Below, piece after piece: positions 55,781 through 64,000 of a stretch of DNA of 64,000 bases (position 1 is its first letter; the number at the start of each line of letters is the position of its first letter). The notes beneath the pieces are model-generated. The model saw only the letters and a program-made list of their open reading frames with translations, was not told the origin of the DNA and ran no database searches. The stretch is from Gordonia sediminis (GTDB lineage: Bacteria; Actinomycetota; Actinomycetes; Mycobacteriales; Mycobacteriaceae), in assembly GCA_004193205.1 (NCBI GenBank), contig RZUM01000004.1, positions 310,001 through 374,000 on the forward strand. The letters are read 5' to 3'. A program made the translations under genes and the position numbers.

Positions 55781-56203
55781 TTACTCGAAGACGCCGCGGT
55801 GATGACGAATGACCGCACGCTCGAGATCCTCCGGATCGCGCGAATCCAGTTGTATCGACATCACGTCGAACCGGATCCGGCTCCACCCACGGCGGTTCTC
55901 CGACAACCACATCCGAGTCAGGCGGCGCATCCGCGCGAGTTTGGCCGGCGTGACGGCGGCGACCGGGTCGTCGAAGACCCGCGACGCACGCGTCTTCACC
56001 TCGACGACGACCAGCACCGACCCGTCCGCCGCGATCAGGTCCAGTTCGCCGTACCGGTTTCGCCAATTGCGATCCAGGATCGTCCACCCCAGGCCCTGCA
56101 CGTGCTCGGCCGCCAGGTCCTCACCCAGCCGTCCGATCGCCGCGGTCCGCGCGCCCCGCGAGCGCGAACCGGCCCGACCCGACTGTGATGTGTTGTCGCT
56201 CAT
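55781..56203 (-). CDS. YraN/UPF0102 endonuclease-like protein
   Basis: A 140-residue restriction-endonuclease-fold protein. The nuclease core is GRLGEDLAAEHVQGLGW, then GELDLIAADGSVLVVVEVKTR with Asp, Glu and Lys in the DxExK arrangement. The biological role of the family is unsettled. Stop codon lies five bases before the yifB start; order yraN-yifB-dprA is conserved. Confidence 0.92.
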   Translation of the reverse strand: MSDNTSQSGRAGSRSRGARTAAIGRLGEDLAAEHVQGLGWTILDRNWRNRYGELDLIAADGSVLVVVEVKTRASRVFDDPVAAVTPAKLARMRRLTRMWLSENRRGWSRIRFDVMSIQLDSRDPEDLERAVIRHHRGVFE

Positions 56204-56395
56204 GACACCAGCATTGCTGCCGCGCAGGATGATTCAGACCTTCACCTCGAAGAGGTGCAGAACTGTGGAGCAAAACGAGAATGTGCACAACTCAGGAGCC
56301 GATCGACCCGGGAAGGCTTCGCGACACGACACATACGGGTTTCCGCGCGACAATGGGCAACAGACTCCACGAGAACGCGAACGGGAGGAGCACAG

Positions 56396-56896
56396 ATGGG
56401 CATCTCCACGGTCTGGCAGGGCTTGCAGGAGCGCCAGGCGCAGATCCTGCGCAACATGTACCCAGGCGGCAGGGGCAATGCCGCGGCACGCGGATTCGCC
56501 CGTGCGTGGGGCTGGGCCTTCGGCAAGGGACTCGTCCCCGGGCGACGATGGGTCACGCTGGAGGTGCCGGGCCGAAAGACCGGCAATCCCACCCGGTTCC
56601 CGCTTGGGATCGCCGTCGTCGACGGCCGTGATCATCTCGGTTCAATGCTCGGCAACGACTGCAATTGGGTGCGCAATGTCCGCGCCGCGGATGGGTATGC
56701 GGTCATCGAACGCCGCCGTCGTCGGCGCGTGCACCTCACCGAGGTTCCACCCGACCACCGGGCGGCGCTGCTTAAGGCCTACGTCGAGCAGGTGCCCGGT
56801 TCTCGGCCGCACATCCCGGTGCCACCCACTGCGCCTGTCGCCGAGTTCGAGGCGATCGCGGCGGACTATCCGGTCTTCCAGGTGGAATACCTCTGA
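56396..56896 (+). CDS. F420-dependent nitroreductase-family protein (Ddn-like)
   Basis: A 166-residue split-barrel protein of the deazaflavin-dependent nitroreductase/FDOR-A family. Typical segments: WVTLEVPGRKTGNPTRFPLGI, GSMLGNDCNWVRNVRAADGYAVI and the hydrophobic end ADYPVFQVEYL. Members use F420 or bind lipids/quinones. The ATG at 56396 has GGGAGGAG eight bases upstream. It stands alone between yraN and the HNH gene. Confidence 0.88.
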   Translation: MGISTVWQGLQERQAQILRNMYPGGRGNAAARGFARAWGWAFGKGLVPGRRWVTLEVPGRKTGNPTRFPLGIAVVDGRDHLGSMLGNDCNWVRNVRAADGYAVIERRRRRRVHLTEVPPDHRAALLKAYVEQVPGSRPHIPVPPTAPVAEFEAIAADYPVFQVEYL

Positions 56897-57089
56897 ATTG
56901 CGCGTCGATGGCTGCTCTGGGATGTGAGGTTTCCGACTGGGAACGGTGCGGCCTGATATCTGTGCAGCACTGTGCAATTCGACACGGCGAGCCTGTCGTA
57001 CCGGCACGATACGATGAACGGTTGAATCACCACAAGGCCGGTGAAACACGTTGTGGCACAGTTACATAGCCTTCGCCTGAGCCTTGTAT

Positions 57090-57105
57090 TCGAACACCTG
57101 TTCGA
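57090..57105. promoter_or_regulatory. perfect LexA (SOS) box
   Basis: TCGAACACCTGTTCGA is a perfect match to the actinobacterial/Bacillus LexA consensus TCGAAC-N4-GTTCGA and also keeps the AC after the first half-site seen in mycobacteria. It ends 13 bases before the ATG at 57119 of the HNH gene, so LexA would block its transcription until DNA damage. Its position also argues for the 57119 start. Confidence 0.85.
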
Positions 57106-57118
57106 CTACCATTGGGGC

Positions 57119-58363
57119 ATGCCACTCGACACCCTGCTCCCCACCGTCCGTGACCTCACCATCACCGCCGACGCCACCGGCCGCGAGGTGTTCGACACCA
57201 CCAAAATGTTGATGGGCCTACGCAACGTGGTCGACCATCAACTGGCCGTGCACGTCGGTGCGCTGGATCGGTTGGGGGTGGCGCGGCAGACGGGCGGTAA
57301 GACCCGGGCGTTGTTGATCGAGATGGGGGCGGCACCCACGGTGGCGGATCGGTGGCTGCGGATCGCGGCCGCCCTGGCCACCCTGGAACGCGTCGCCGCC
57401 TACAGCGGGGACGGGGTCTTCTCCGGGGAACACGTCGACGCGTTGGTCCGCGGCATGGGGCATATCGAGAAGAGGTCGCCGGAACCGTTGAGCGAGGTGT
57501 CACGGATCGAGCACCAATTGGCGTTGATCGCGCAGGCGTTTGCCGGGGCCACCCCACGGGAGGTGCTCGACACCGCCCGCACACTCGGCAACCAGGTCGC
57601 CGACGAGGAGGGCGGGGTGCCCGCAGGTGAGGACCGCACCATCAACGAGTGGACTACCAAGCCCACCGACGACGGCCGGTTGGAGGTACACGCGAACCTG
57701 GACATCGTGACCGGGGAGAAACTGGTGTCGGCGATCGAATCCCTGTCCGGTAAACGTCCCGAACCCGACGGGTCCGAGGACGCCCGCTCGGCCGGACAGC
57801 GCCGTGCCGACGCGTTGGAGATGATCCTGGACGCGGCCGCACGTGCGGCCGAGTCAGGAGTCACCGAACTGGTGGCCGCCCCGAAAACGCAGCTGAATCT
57901 GACCGTCCCCGTCGACACCCCCGATGCCGCCGCCCTGCAGTGGTTGGGCCCGATCTCGCAGACCCTGGCGAAAACGCTGTCCTGCGATACCACCGTCAGC
58001 GCGGTCATCGTCGACGGCGAGAAGGTGCCCTTGGACATGGGACACCCACAACGCCTGTTCACCCATCACCAACGCAGAGCGTTGATCATCCGCGACCACT
58101 GCTGCGTCAAATGCGGTGCGGCAGCAGGATATACACAGTGCCACCACATCGACCATTGGGCTGATGGGGGCCCCACCGACCTGGACAACGGCTGCCTACT
58201 CTGCACCTCGTGTCATGCCCAAATCCACGCTAGCGGTTGGGACATCATCATGGGCGCCGACCGGCATCCCTGGCTGCTCCCACCCGTCGAGCAGGACCCG
58301 AACCGCACGCCGATACCCGCGTATAACCGCCGGACCATGCGCCTGGACGGCGTCGCCGCCTGA
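57119..58363 (+). CDS. HNH endonuclease, 13E12/DUF222 family
   Basis: A 414-residue protein with an N-terminal DUF222 domain (about 10-290) and a C-terminal HNH nuclease domain (HHQRRALIIRDHCCVKCGAAAGYTQCHHIDHWADGG...CHAQIH) with four zinc Cys. This multi-copy family is called the 13E12 repeat family in M. tuberculosis and is spread among actinobacteria; the function is unknown, with mobile-element links suspected. The ATG at 57119 (GGGGC upstream) is preferred over 57041, since a LexA box would otherwise fall inside the gene. It is the one typical mobile-style gene in the right half. Confidence 0.9.
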   Translation: MPLDTLLPTVRDLTITADATGREVFDTTKMLMGLRNVVDHQLAVHVGALDRLGVARQTGGKTRALLIEMGAAPTVADRWLRIAAALATLERVAAYSGDGVFSGEHVDALVRGMGHIEKRSPEPLSEVSRIEHQLALIAQAFAGATPREVLDTARTLGNQVADEEGGVPAGEDRTINEWTTKPTDDGRLEVHANLDIVTGEKLVSAIESLSGKRPEPDGSEDARSAGQRRADALEMILDAAARAAESGVTELVAAPKTQLNLTVPVDTPDAAALQWLGPISQTLAKTLSCDTTVSAVIVDGEKVPLDMGHPQRLFTHHQRRALIIRDHCCVKCGAAAGYTQCHHIDHWADGGPTDLDNGCLLCTSCHAQIHASGWDIIMGADRHPWLLPPVEQDPNRTPIPAYNRRTMRLDGVAA

Positions 58364-58533
58364 CCCGCGGGCCTGATCCCGAAGCCTGACCCGAGCACGA
58401 CCAAGCACACCTGACCAGCAGCACGGCCTGACCCGACCAGCTGAGACCACCCGGACTCCCCGGACGCACGTTCCTTGACAACTCCACAGTGTGAAAGAAG
58501 ATGGCGGCCCGGTGGGCCCGTCGGAGTCACATC

Positions 58534-58552
58534 CGGCGGGCCTCACCCGCCG
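58534..58552 (-). terminator. hairpin after the DUF2469 gene
   Basis: CGGCGGG and CCCGCCG with loop CCTCA form a 7-bp GC stem two bases beyond the DUF2469 stop on the minus strand. It probably ends the lepB-rnhB-DUF2469 transcripts and may also stop read-through from the HNH gene. Confidence 0.6.
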
Positions 58553-58553
58553 A

Positions 58554-58865
58554 TCACGGCTCGTCAGGAAGACGCAGCTCAGGCTTCTCGAGTTCCTCGA
58601 TGTTGACGTCCTTGAACGTGATGACCCGGACCTGCTTGACGAAGCGGGCGGGGCGGTACATGTCCCACACCCAGGCGTCACTCATGCGCAGTTCGAAGTA
58701 GATCTCGCCATCGGTGTTGCGGGGCACCATATCCACCGCGTTCGCCAGGTAGAAGCGCCGTTCGGTCTCCACCACATAGGTGAACTGACCGACAATGTCC
58801 TTGTACTCGCGGTACAGGGAGAGTTCCATCTCGGTTTCGTACTTCTCGAGATCCTCAGCACTCAT
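58554..58865 (-). CDS. DUF2469 protein
   Basis: A 103-residue acidic protein that is highly conserved in actinobacteria (Rv2901c): [23 protein letters not shown], then [28 protein letters not shown]. No function is known. The start overlaps the rnhB stop by 11 bases, so it is cotranslated with rnhB. Confidence 0.93.
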   Translation of the reverse strand: MSAEDLEKYETEMELSLYREYKDIVGQFTYVVETERRFYLANAVDMVPRNTDGEIYFELRMSDAWVWDMYRPARFVKQVRVITFKDVNIEELEKPELRLPDEP

Positions 58866-59547
58866 CAGATAAGCCTATCGTGGTCGAGTCGGGGTCGGAG
58901 GCCGCGCGGGAGGCGACGTTCCGGTAGGACATGCGGTGCACCGCCGACGGGCCGTGACGGTCGATGCAGGCCATGTGATGGGCCGTGCTGTAGCCCTTGT
59001 GAACTGCGAAATCGTAGCCGGGCACGTCGTCGTCCATGGCCACCATGATCCGGTCGCGGGTGACCTTGGCGATGATGCTCGCCGCGGCGATACAGGCCGC
59101 GGCCCCGTCACCGCCGATCACCGGAAGAGACGGCACGGTCAGCCCCGGCACCGCGAAACCGTCGCTGAGCACATACCCGGGCACGACCTCGAGCCCGGCG
59201 ACGGCCCGACGCATCCCTTCGATGTTGGCGACGTGGACGCCGATCCGGTCGATCTCGTCAGAGTCGATCACCACCACGCTCCAACTCAGCGCGTAGCGGG
59301 TCACCGCCTTGTACAGGGTCACGCGCATGGCCTCGGTCAGTCGTTTCGAATCGTCGAGGTCCGCCAGCGACACGAGCTGGGTCGGTTTGAGTACGCACGC
59401 CGCCACCACCAGCGGGCCGGCGCACGCTCCCCTGCCTGCCTCGTCGACCCCGGCCACCGGACCGAGTCCGTTGCGCTGCAGCGCGAACTCGAAAGTCCGC
59501 AGGCTCGCGGCGCGACGCACCGGGAACCGCGGTGGCCATCGGCTCAT
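58855..59547 (-). CDS. rnhB: ribonuclease HII
   Basis: A 230-residue enzyme cutting RNA in RNA-DNA hybrids and at single ribonucleotides. The catalytic DEAGRG motif is in [20 protein letters not shown]; further Asp residues lie in LDDSKRLTE and [14 protein letters not shown] 59547 chosen for length; frame extends upstream without homology. It lies 31 bases after lepB. Confidence 0.95.
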   Translation of the reverse strand: MSRWPPRFPVRRAASLRTFEFALQRNGLGPVAGVDEAGRGACAGPLVVAACVLKPTQLVSLADLDDSKRLTEAMRVTLYKAVTRYALSWSVVVIDSDEIDRIGVHVANIEGMRRAVAGLEVVPGYVLSDGFAVPGLTVPSLPVIGGDGAAACIAAASIIAKVTRDRIMVAMDDDVPGYDFAVHKGYSTAHHMACIDRHGPSAVHRMSYRNVASRAASDPDSTTIGLSDEC

Positions 59548-59578
59548 CGACCACCCCCGCGCCTCATACCCTCCCGCG

Positions 59579-60457
59579 TCATTGCTGCGGGTTGTAGGAG
59601 CCGACACCACCGATCCGCGAGAAGGGGTAGATGATGAATCTCACCTTGCCGCGGATGTCGCTGATCGGCACGGTGCCGTGGTACTCGTCCTCCATATGGA
59701 AGCGGGAGTCGGCCGAGTTGGCCCGGTTGTCCCCCATGACCCACACATTGCCCTCGGGCACCTTGACCGGTCCGAAGTCCGGTCCGAAGCACGAGTTCGG
59801 TTGCCCGTCGGGGGTCGCGGCCAGGATGTTGCCCGCTGCGACGTCTTGGGCCTGCAAGGCCTTGTCGACATAGGGCTCGGTCAGCGGCTTGCCGTCGACC
59901 TTGACGCCCACATTCTCCGCGTTCCGGCATTCGACGGTCTGACCGCCGGTGGCGATCACACGCTTGACCAGATCGTTCTCGTCCGGCGGGGCGAACCCGA
60001 ACCACGACAGCGCGTCTTGCAGGCGGTTCACCACCGCATTATCCGACCGCGGGGACATCCACGCGCCGTCCCAGGACTCCGACGGGGCCTTGAAGACCAC
60101 GACGTCGCCGGGCGACGGGTCACCGAACCGATAGGTGATCTTGTCGATCACGATCCGATCATTGGTACATCCGGTACAGCCGTGCAACGTCTGTTCCATC
60201 GACTCCGACGGGATGACGTACTGACGTCCGACGAAGGTCTGCAGCACCCAGGTGAGCAGGAGCACGCACCCGATGATGATGACGGCCTCACGCAGCACCG
60301 AGCCACGCTTTTCCGGCTTGTCGCTCGTCGTGCGCCACGGACGCTCGTCAGGATGCTCCCCGTCGGGGGCCCAACCGTATTCCTCGGCCTTCGATGAAGA
60401 ACCGTCAGGTGAGGAACCGGCCGCGGATTCGTTGTCCGATGAGTTGTTGTCGGCCAC
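59579..60457 (-). CDS. lepB: signal peptidase I
   Basis: A 292-residue membrane protease removing signal peptides. A disordered cytoplasmic N-terminus (about 1-52) is followed by one membrane helix ([19 protein letters not shown]), the nucleophile Ser in [10 protein letters not shown], the general-base Lys in [10 protein letters not shown] and the box [12 protein letters not shown]. Ordered downstream of rplS with rnhB following, as in mycobacteria. Confidence 0.97.
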   Translation of the reverse strand: MADNNSSDNESAAGSSPDGSSSKAEEYGWAPDGEHPDERPWRTTSDKPEKRGSVLREAVIIIGCVLLLTWVLQTFVGRQYVIPSESMEQTLHGCTGCTNDRIVIDKITYRFGDPSPGDVVVFKAPSESWDGAWMSPRSDNAVVNRLQDALSWFGFAPPDENDLVKRVIATGGQTVECRNAENVGVKVDGKPLTEPYVDKALQAQDVAAGNILAATPDGQPNSCFGPDFGPVKVPEGNVWVMGDNRANSADSRFHMEDEYHGTVPISDIRGKVRFIIYPFSRIGGVGSYNPQQ

Positions 60458-60475
60458 GTCGTCAGGGTAGACGGG

Positions 60476-60817
60476 TCAGCGCTTTTCCTTGATCTTGGCG
60501 GCCTTGCCACGCAGATCACGCAGGTAGTAGAGCTTCGCGCGACGCACGTCACCGCGGGTGACGACGTCGATCTTGGCGATGTTGGGGCTGTGCACCGGGA
60601 AGGTGCGCTCCACGCCGACGCCGAAGGACACCTTGCGCACGGTGAACGTCTCGCGCACGCCGCCGCCCTGGCGGCGGATCACGACACCCTTGAACACCTG
60701 GATACGCTCCTTGGAGCCCTCGATGACCTTGACGTGGACGTCGAGGGTGTCACCGGGCCCGAAGGCGGGGATGTCGTCGCGCAGCGACTGCTTGTCGAGA
60801 AAATCGAGGGTGTTCAT
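60476..60817 (-). CDS. rplS: 50S ribosomal protein L19
   Basis: A 113-residue L19 protein. [27 protein letters not shown] and [33 protein letters not shown] are universal. The ATG at 60817 gives the standard length. Confidence 0.98.
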   Translation of the reverse strand: MNTLDFLDKQSLRDDIPAFGPGDTLDVHVKVIEGSKERIQVFKGVVIRRQGGGVRETFTVRKVSFGVGVERTFPVHSPNIAKIDVVTRGDVRRAKLYYLRDLRGKAAKIKEKR

Positions 60818-60896
60818 CGTGGTTGGTCCAATCTGGCGGTCGCGTGAACAGAGGAACCTGGCGGCCCCGCACTCGACCTCCCGACTTGTCGGGTCG

Positions 60897-61871
60897 TCAC
60901 GTGTGAGGTTCGACCGGTTCGTGCTCCGAGTCATGGTGTGCGCTGCGACGTCGCCCCATGGGAGGGACTTCGTCGCCAGGCAACCCGACTATTGTGCCAG
61001 ACAGACCCCGGTGCGGAGAAATCGGTGGTGGCGGCGGTGCCGCGTGGACCACCTCGTCGAGCCGATGCTCGGTCTCCGACCGCACATGCGGCAGGACGTC
61101 CGGGCGTCCGGCGATCAAATCCTGCACGAAGATCTTGGCGCGAATGAACGGCCGGCGAAGACGCCGTTCCCGTTCCATCGCCCGCTGGAGCTTGCGCGGC
61201 CGGCCCAGATAGCGCCACCGGGCCCAGGGTGACGTGGGCCGGGCGAGGCGCAACACCCCGACGATGAGCAGCGGCCACGCGAACACGCCGATCACTCCGG
61301 TCCACACCTTCCCCTTGAGGACCACGACCGCGGCCAGGGCGAGGTCGAACACCGCGGCGATCAGGTCGAGACCCACCGTGTGTGCGATCCGGAAATCGTG
61401 CAACGCGTCGAAGTAGAGGTCGAGCGGGCGGAAGCCGAGCAGGATCATGCCGGTCGCGGCGATCGCGATGAACACCGCATCCACCGACGTGCGGCCCTCA
61501 TGTGACCAATACACATCACGCAAGTAGAAGATCAGCGCGAACTCGTCGAGGATCAGCGCGGCACCGACACCGAACAGTCCGGCCAGCACCGACATCATCA
61601 CCTGATCCTCGCTGAGCGCGAAGAAGATCAGCCCCAGTCCGCTGAGCAGCGTCAGCACCACCCCGAACACGACGTGATGGACATGGGTGTCGCCGGCGGT
61701 GACATTGGAGAACCACCATCGCGCGTCGGCCCTGATCAGCCGGACGCTGATGCGAATACACACGAAGCCGACGATGAAACCGCAGAAGAACACCAGCAAC
61801 GGGAGTCGCCCGCGCTCGATGATGTCGTGGGTCATCCAATCGGCGGCCCGCTCCGAGAGCCATCGGTGCAC
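60897..61871 (-). CDS. integral membrane protein, HVHH motif, unknown function
   Basis: A 324-residue protein with about seven membrane helices in the first 220 residues and a basic, then Pro/His-rich cytoplasmic tail. A conserved-looking [12 protein letters not shown] motif lies after the first helix, and several acidic residues sit within helices ([13 protein letters not shown]), suggesting a metal site. I do not recognise a named family. It sits inside the trmD-rplS ribosomal cluster, between those two genes. Confidence 0.7.
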   Translation of the reverse strand: MHRWLSERAADWMTHDIIERGRLPLLVFFCGFIVGFVCIRISVRLIRADARWWFSNVTAGDTHVHHVVFGVVLTLLSGLGLIFFALSEDQVMMSVLAGLFGVGAALILDEFALIFYLRDVYWSHEGRTSVDAVFIAIAATGMILLGFRPLDLYFDALHDFRIAHTVGLDLIAAVFDLALAAVVVLKGKVWTGVIGVFAWPLLIVGVLRLARPTSPWARWRYLGRPRKLQRAMERERRLRRPFIRAKIFVQDLIAGRPDVLPHVRSETEHRLDEVVHAAPPPPPISPHRGLSGTIVGLPGDEVPPMGRRRSAHHDSEHEPVEPHT

Positions 61872-61925
61872 ATCGTCCAGCCTAGTTCGGTCGCTCGGAC
61901 AGCGGTGCCGCTCGGTCGCCCCCGC

Positions 61926-62621
61926 TCAGTCGTCGGCCGGTTCGTCCGGCAACAGATCCGGGCGCCGGGCCCGAGTCCGCTGCAGCGACTGCTCGAGGCG
62001 CCACTGCGCCACCTTCGCATGGTTGCCACTGAGCAGCACCGGAGGCACGTCCAGGCCGCGCCACGACACCGGCCGGGTGTAGCTCGGTCCTTCGAGAAGT
62101 CCGTCGGAGAACGAATCCTCCTGGTGGGATTGCGGATTACCGAGCACGCCGTCGAGCAGCCGCACCGTGGCCTCGATCATCGCCATGGTCGCGACCTCAC
62201 CGCCGATCAACACGAAGTCGCCGAGGGACACCTCCTCGACACGCACCCGACGCGCCGCGTCGTCGAAGACGCGTTGGTCGATCCCCTCGTAGCGGCCGCA
62301 CGCGAACACCAGATGCGACTCGCGGCTCCAGCGTTGTGCGGTGGATTGGGTGAACGGCACACCGGCGGGGGTCGGGACGACGAGCAGTGCGTCGTCGGGG
62401 CACACGTCGTCGAGACACGGTCCCCACACCTGCGGCTTCATCACCATGCCGGGGCCGCCGCCGTACGGTGCGTCGTCGACGCTGCGGTGCACGTCGTGGG
62501 TCCAGTCGCGCAGGTCGTGCACGTCGACGCGTATCCGGCCGGCGTCGATGGCCTTGCCCAGCAGGGCCACCCGCAGCGGATCGAGGTATTCGGGGAAGAT
62601 CGAGACGACGTCGATGCGCAC
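61926..62621 (-). CDS. trmD: tRNA (guanine-N1)-methyltransferase
   Basis: A 231-residue SPOUT methyltransferase making m1G37 in tRNA, which prevents frameshifting. Motifs: [46 protein letters not shown] and [11 protein letters not shown] with the trefoil knot. It follows rimM by three bases. Confidence 0.97.
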   Translation of the reverse strand: MRIDVVSIFPEYLDPLRVALLGKAIDAGRIRVDVHDLRDWTHDVHRSVDDAPYGGGPGMVMKPQVWGPCLDDVCPDDALLVVPTPAGVPFTQSTAQRWSRESHLVFACGRYEGIDQRVFDDAARRVRVEEVSLGDFVLIGGEVATMAMIEATVRLLDGVLGNPQSHQEDSFSDGLLEGPSYTRPVSWRGLDVPPVLLSGNHAKVAQWRLEQSLQRTRARRPDLLPDEPADD

Positions 62622-62624
62622 GGG

Positions 62625-63143
62625 TCAGGCCTCGACGTCGAGCAGGCCGTCGGGCGGATCGATCTCGATGCGTTCGCGCGTCACCGTCGGGACGATCTCA
62701 CGCACGAACGGGATCAGCACCTCGCGGCCGTCGGGTGTGCGAACCGAGAGGATCTCGCCACCGGGCAGATGCAGCACCGTCTCGAGGACACCGACTTCGA
62801 TGCCGTCGACAGTCGAGACCGGCAGCCCTTCGAGTTCGTGGTCGTAGAACTCGTCGGGATCGGTACCCGAGTCGACCTGCGAGGAGTCGATGAGGAACAG
62901 GGTGCCGCGCAGCGCGTCGGCGGCGGTCCGGTCGGCGACCCCGTCCAACGACAGCAACAGCCGCCCGGCATGGTGCCGGGCGGCTGTCACCGTGAATGTC
63001 TTCTCGCCGCCGGCCTTGGGCAGGCGGGCGCGCAGGGCAGTGCCCCGTGCGAACCGTGCCTCCGGATCGTCGGTGCGGATCTCGACCACGACCTCGCCGC
63101 GGACGCCGTGGGACTTGGCGACACGGCCGATCACGAGATCCAT
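62625..63143 (-). CDS. rimM: 16S rRNA processing protein RimM
   Basis: A 172-residue 30S maturation factor that binds S19. The N-terminal segment LVIGRVAKSHGVRGEVVVEI and the PRC-barrel part DEFYDHELEGLPVSTVDG...GREVLIPFVREIVP are typical. The ATG at 63143 is used because upstream codons show no homology. It is 16 bases after khpA. Confidence 0.95.
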   Translation of the reverse strand: MDLVIGRVAKSHGVRGEVVVEIRTDDPEARFARGTALRARLPKAGGEKTFTVTAARHHAGRLLLSLDGVADRTAADALRGTLFLIDSSQVDSGTDPDEFYDHELEGLPVSTVDGIEVGVLETVLHLPGGEILSVRTPDGREVLIPFVREIVPTVTRERIEIDPPDGLLDVEA

Positions 63144-63159
63144 CGCGGACGAGCCGACG

Positions 63160-63402
63160 TCAGCGGTCGGTGTCGACGATGTCCACACGCATCCCACGGC
63201 CACCGATGCCGGTGACGAGGGTGCGCAGGGCGGTCGCGGTCCGGCCGTTGCGGCCGATGACCTTGCCGAGGTCGTCGGGATTGACGTGCACCTCGACGAG
63301 GCGGCCCCGACGGCCGGTGATCAGCTCGACCCGGACGTCATCCGGGTTGGCGACGATGCCGCGGACGAGATGCTCGACCGCGTCGGCGACGACAGTGCTC
63401 AC
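63160..63402 (-). CDS. khpA: KH-domain RNA-binding protein KhpA
   Basis: An 80-residue single KH domain with the GxxG loop in [13 protein letters not shown]. It lies between rpsP and rimM, as in most Gram-positive bacteria; KhpA binds many RNAs with KhpB. The start is GTG, overlapping the rpsP stop by four bases. Confidence 0.94.
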   Translation of the reverse strand: MSTVVADAVEHLVRGIVANPDDVRVELITGRRGRLVEVHVNPDDLGKVIGRNGRTATALRTLVTGIGGRGMRVDIVDTDR

Positions 63403-63860
63403 GCGTCGGCCTGGCCGGCGTCGGCTGCGGCGGTCTCCTCGGCGGCGGTCTCGGCCGGGGCCTCGTCCTTCTTGGCGGCCTTCTTCTTCGGGGTGGTTGC
63501 CTCGGCGACCGGCGCGCTGTCGGCGGCAGCCAGTGCAGCGTTGAACAGGTCCAACTTGGAGGGCTTCTGCTCCGGTGCCTTCAGGGTGCCCTCGGCGCCC
63601 AGCAGGCCCTTGAACTTCTGCCAGTCACCGGTCACCTTGAGGATGGCCGCGACCGGCTCGGTCGGCTGCGCGCCGACACCCAGCCAGTACTGGGCACGCT
63701 CGGAATCGACCTCGATGAGGCTCGGCTCTTCCTTCGGGTGGTACTTGCCGATGGTCTCGATCACCCGGCCGTCACGGCGGGTCCGAGCGTCGGCGACGAC
63801 GATGCGGTACTGCGGGTTGCGGATCTTGCCGAGCCGCGTGAGCTTGATCTTGACAGCCAT
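63399..63860 (-). CDS. rpsP: 30S ribosomal protein S16
   Basis: A 153-residue S16 with the universal N-terminus [25 protein letters not shown] and [20 protein letters not shown], followed by an Ala/Lys/Glu-rich actinobacterial tail of about 50 residues. First gene of the rpsP-khpA-rimM-trmD group on this strand. Confidence 0.98.
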   Translation of the reverse strand: MAVKIKLTRLGKIRNPQYRIVVADARTRRDGRVIETIGKYHPKEEPSLIEVDSERAQYWLGVGAQPTEPVAAILKVTGDWQKFKGLLGAEGTLKAPEQKPSKLDLFNAALAAADSAPVAEATTPKKKAAKKDEAPAETAAEETAAADAGQADA

Positions 63861-63962
63861 GTCTTCTTCCTCATGTGGTCACTGCGCAATTCAGCGGCCC
63901 GCCCGGTGTGGCGGACCCGGTTTTGCGATCTGTTTCGGTGTGACCGTCGGTCGGTACGTGAC

Positions 63963-63978
63963 CGGTTCCGACGAACCG
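63963..63978. terminator. small hairpin upstream of rpsP
   Basis: CGGTTC and GAACCG around CGAC, inside a wider GGTCGGT/ACCGACC repeat (63949-63981). It could end transcripts of the gene lying beyond the right edge or be part of the rpsP leader. Nothing else is recognised in the 140 bases after rpsP's start. Confidence 0.3.
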
Positions 63979-64000
63979 ACCTGAAATTGTGCCAGATGAT

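Overview
The window is chromosomal DNA of a high-GC actinobacterium of the order Mycobacteriales, most likely Gordonia or a close relative (genus is an inference). The evidence is a mycothione reductase gene, DevR/DevS-type regulators, mycobacterial-style SOS and iron boxes, and a housekeeping gene order that follows Mycobacterium tuberculosis from about Rv2848c to Rv2909c. No plasmid, transposase, integrase or tRNA gene was seen.

Left part (1-13,400): the 5' part of an acyl-ACP desaturase gene that runs off the left edge; devR with a DevR-type box in front of it; a convergent minus-strand operon GNAT - AAA/VWA chelatase - cobO - cobB - devS, joined by short overlaps; mqo; then on the plus strand a Rv2854-like hydrolase, mtr, a small molybdopterin enzyme and a flavin reductase, in two overlapping pairs.

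Centre (13,414-32,624): about 19 kb of accessory DNA holding a compact phage-tail-like contractile injection system (CIS/eCIS). A minus-strand operon from 24,611 to 13,414 encodes sheath, tube, a tail-assembly-like protein, a DUF6760-type mini-protein, a disordered repeat protein, a second tube, a LysM tube-cap protein, a VgrG-like spike, a PAAR tip, a gp25 wedge, baseplate J and a gpI-like tail protein. A second operon (30,061-26,741) encodes a LuxR-type regulator with a degenerate receiver, a DUF4255 terminator protein and an AAA+ ATPase. A plus-strand gene (24,839-26,770) encodes a membrane protein with a zinc ribbon and Ig-like repeats, a plausible membrane dock. Next door, a DUF6777-like lipoprotein and a membrane-anchored trypsin-like protease with the same kind of zinc ribbon form an operon. 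Its upstream region carries a palindrome sharing 12 of 13 bases with one in the sheath/dock promoter region. There is no capsid, portal, terminase, T6SS membrane complex, recognisable fibre, or DUF4157-type cargo; a classical tape measure is also missing.

Right part (32,648-64,000): mostly conserved minus-strand housekeeping genes: hydrolase, cobQ, map, a lipoprotein PBP, GNAT, ispG-rip1-dxr, a PuuE-like deacetylase, rlmN, cdsA-frr-pyrH-tsf-rpsB, an M23 peptidase, xerC, a siderophore-interacting protein with an IdeR-like box, a TetR regulator, dprA-yifB-yraN, a Ddn-like protein, an HNH endonuclease of the 13E12/DUF222 family behind a perfect LexA box, DUF2469-rnhB-lepB-rplS, a membrane protein, and trmD-rimM-khpA-rpsP. 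No gene-free stretch exceeds 300 bases.
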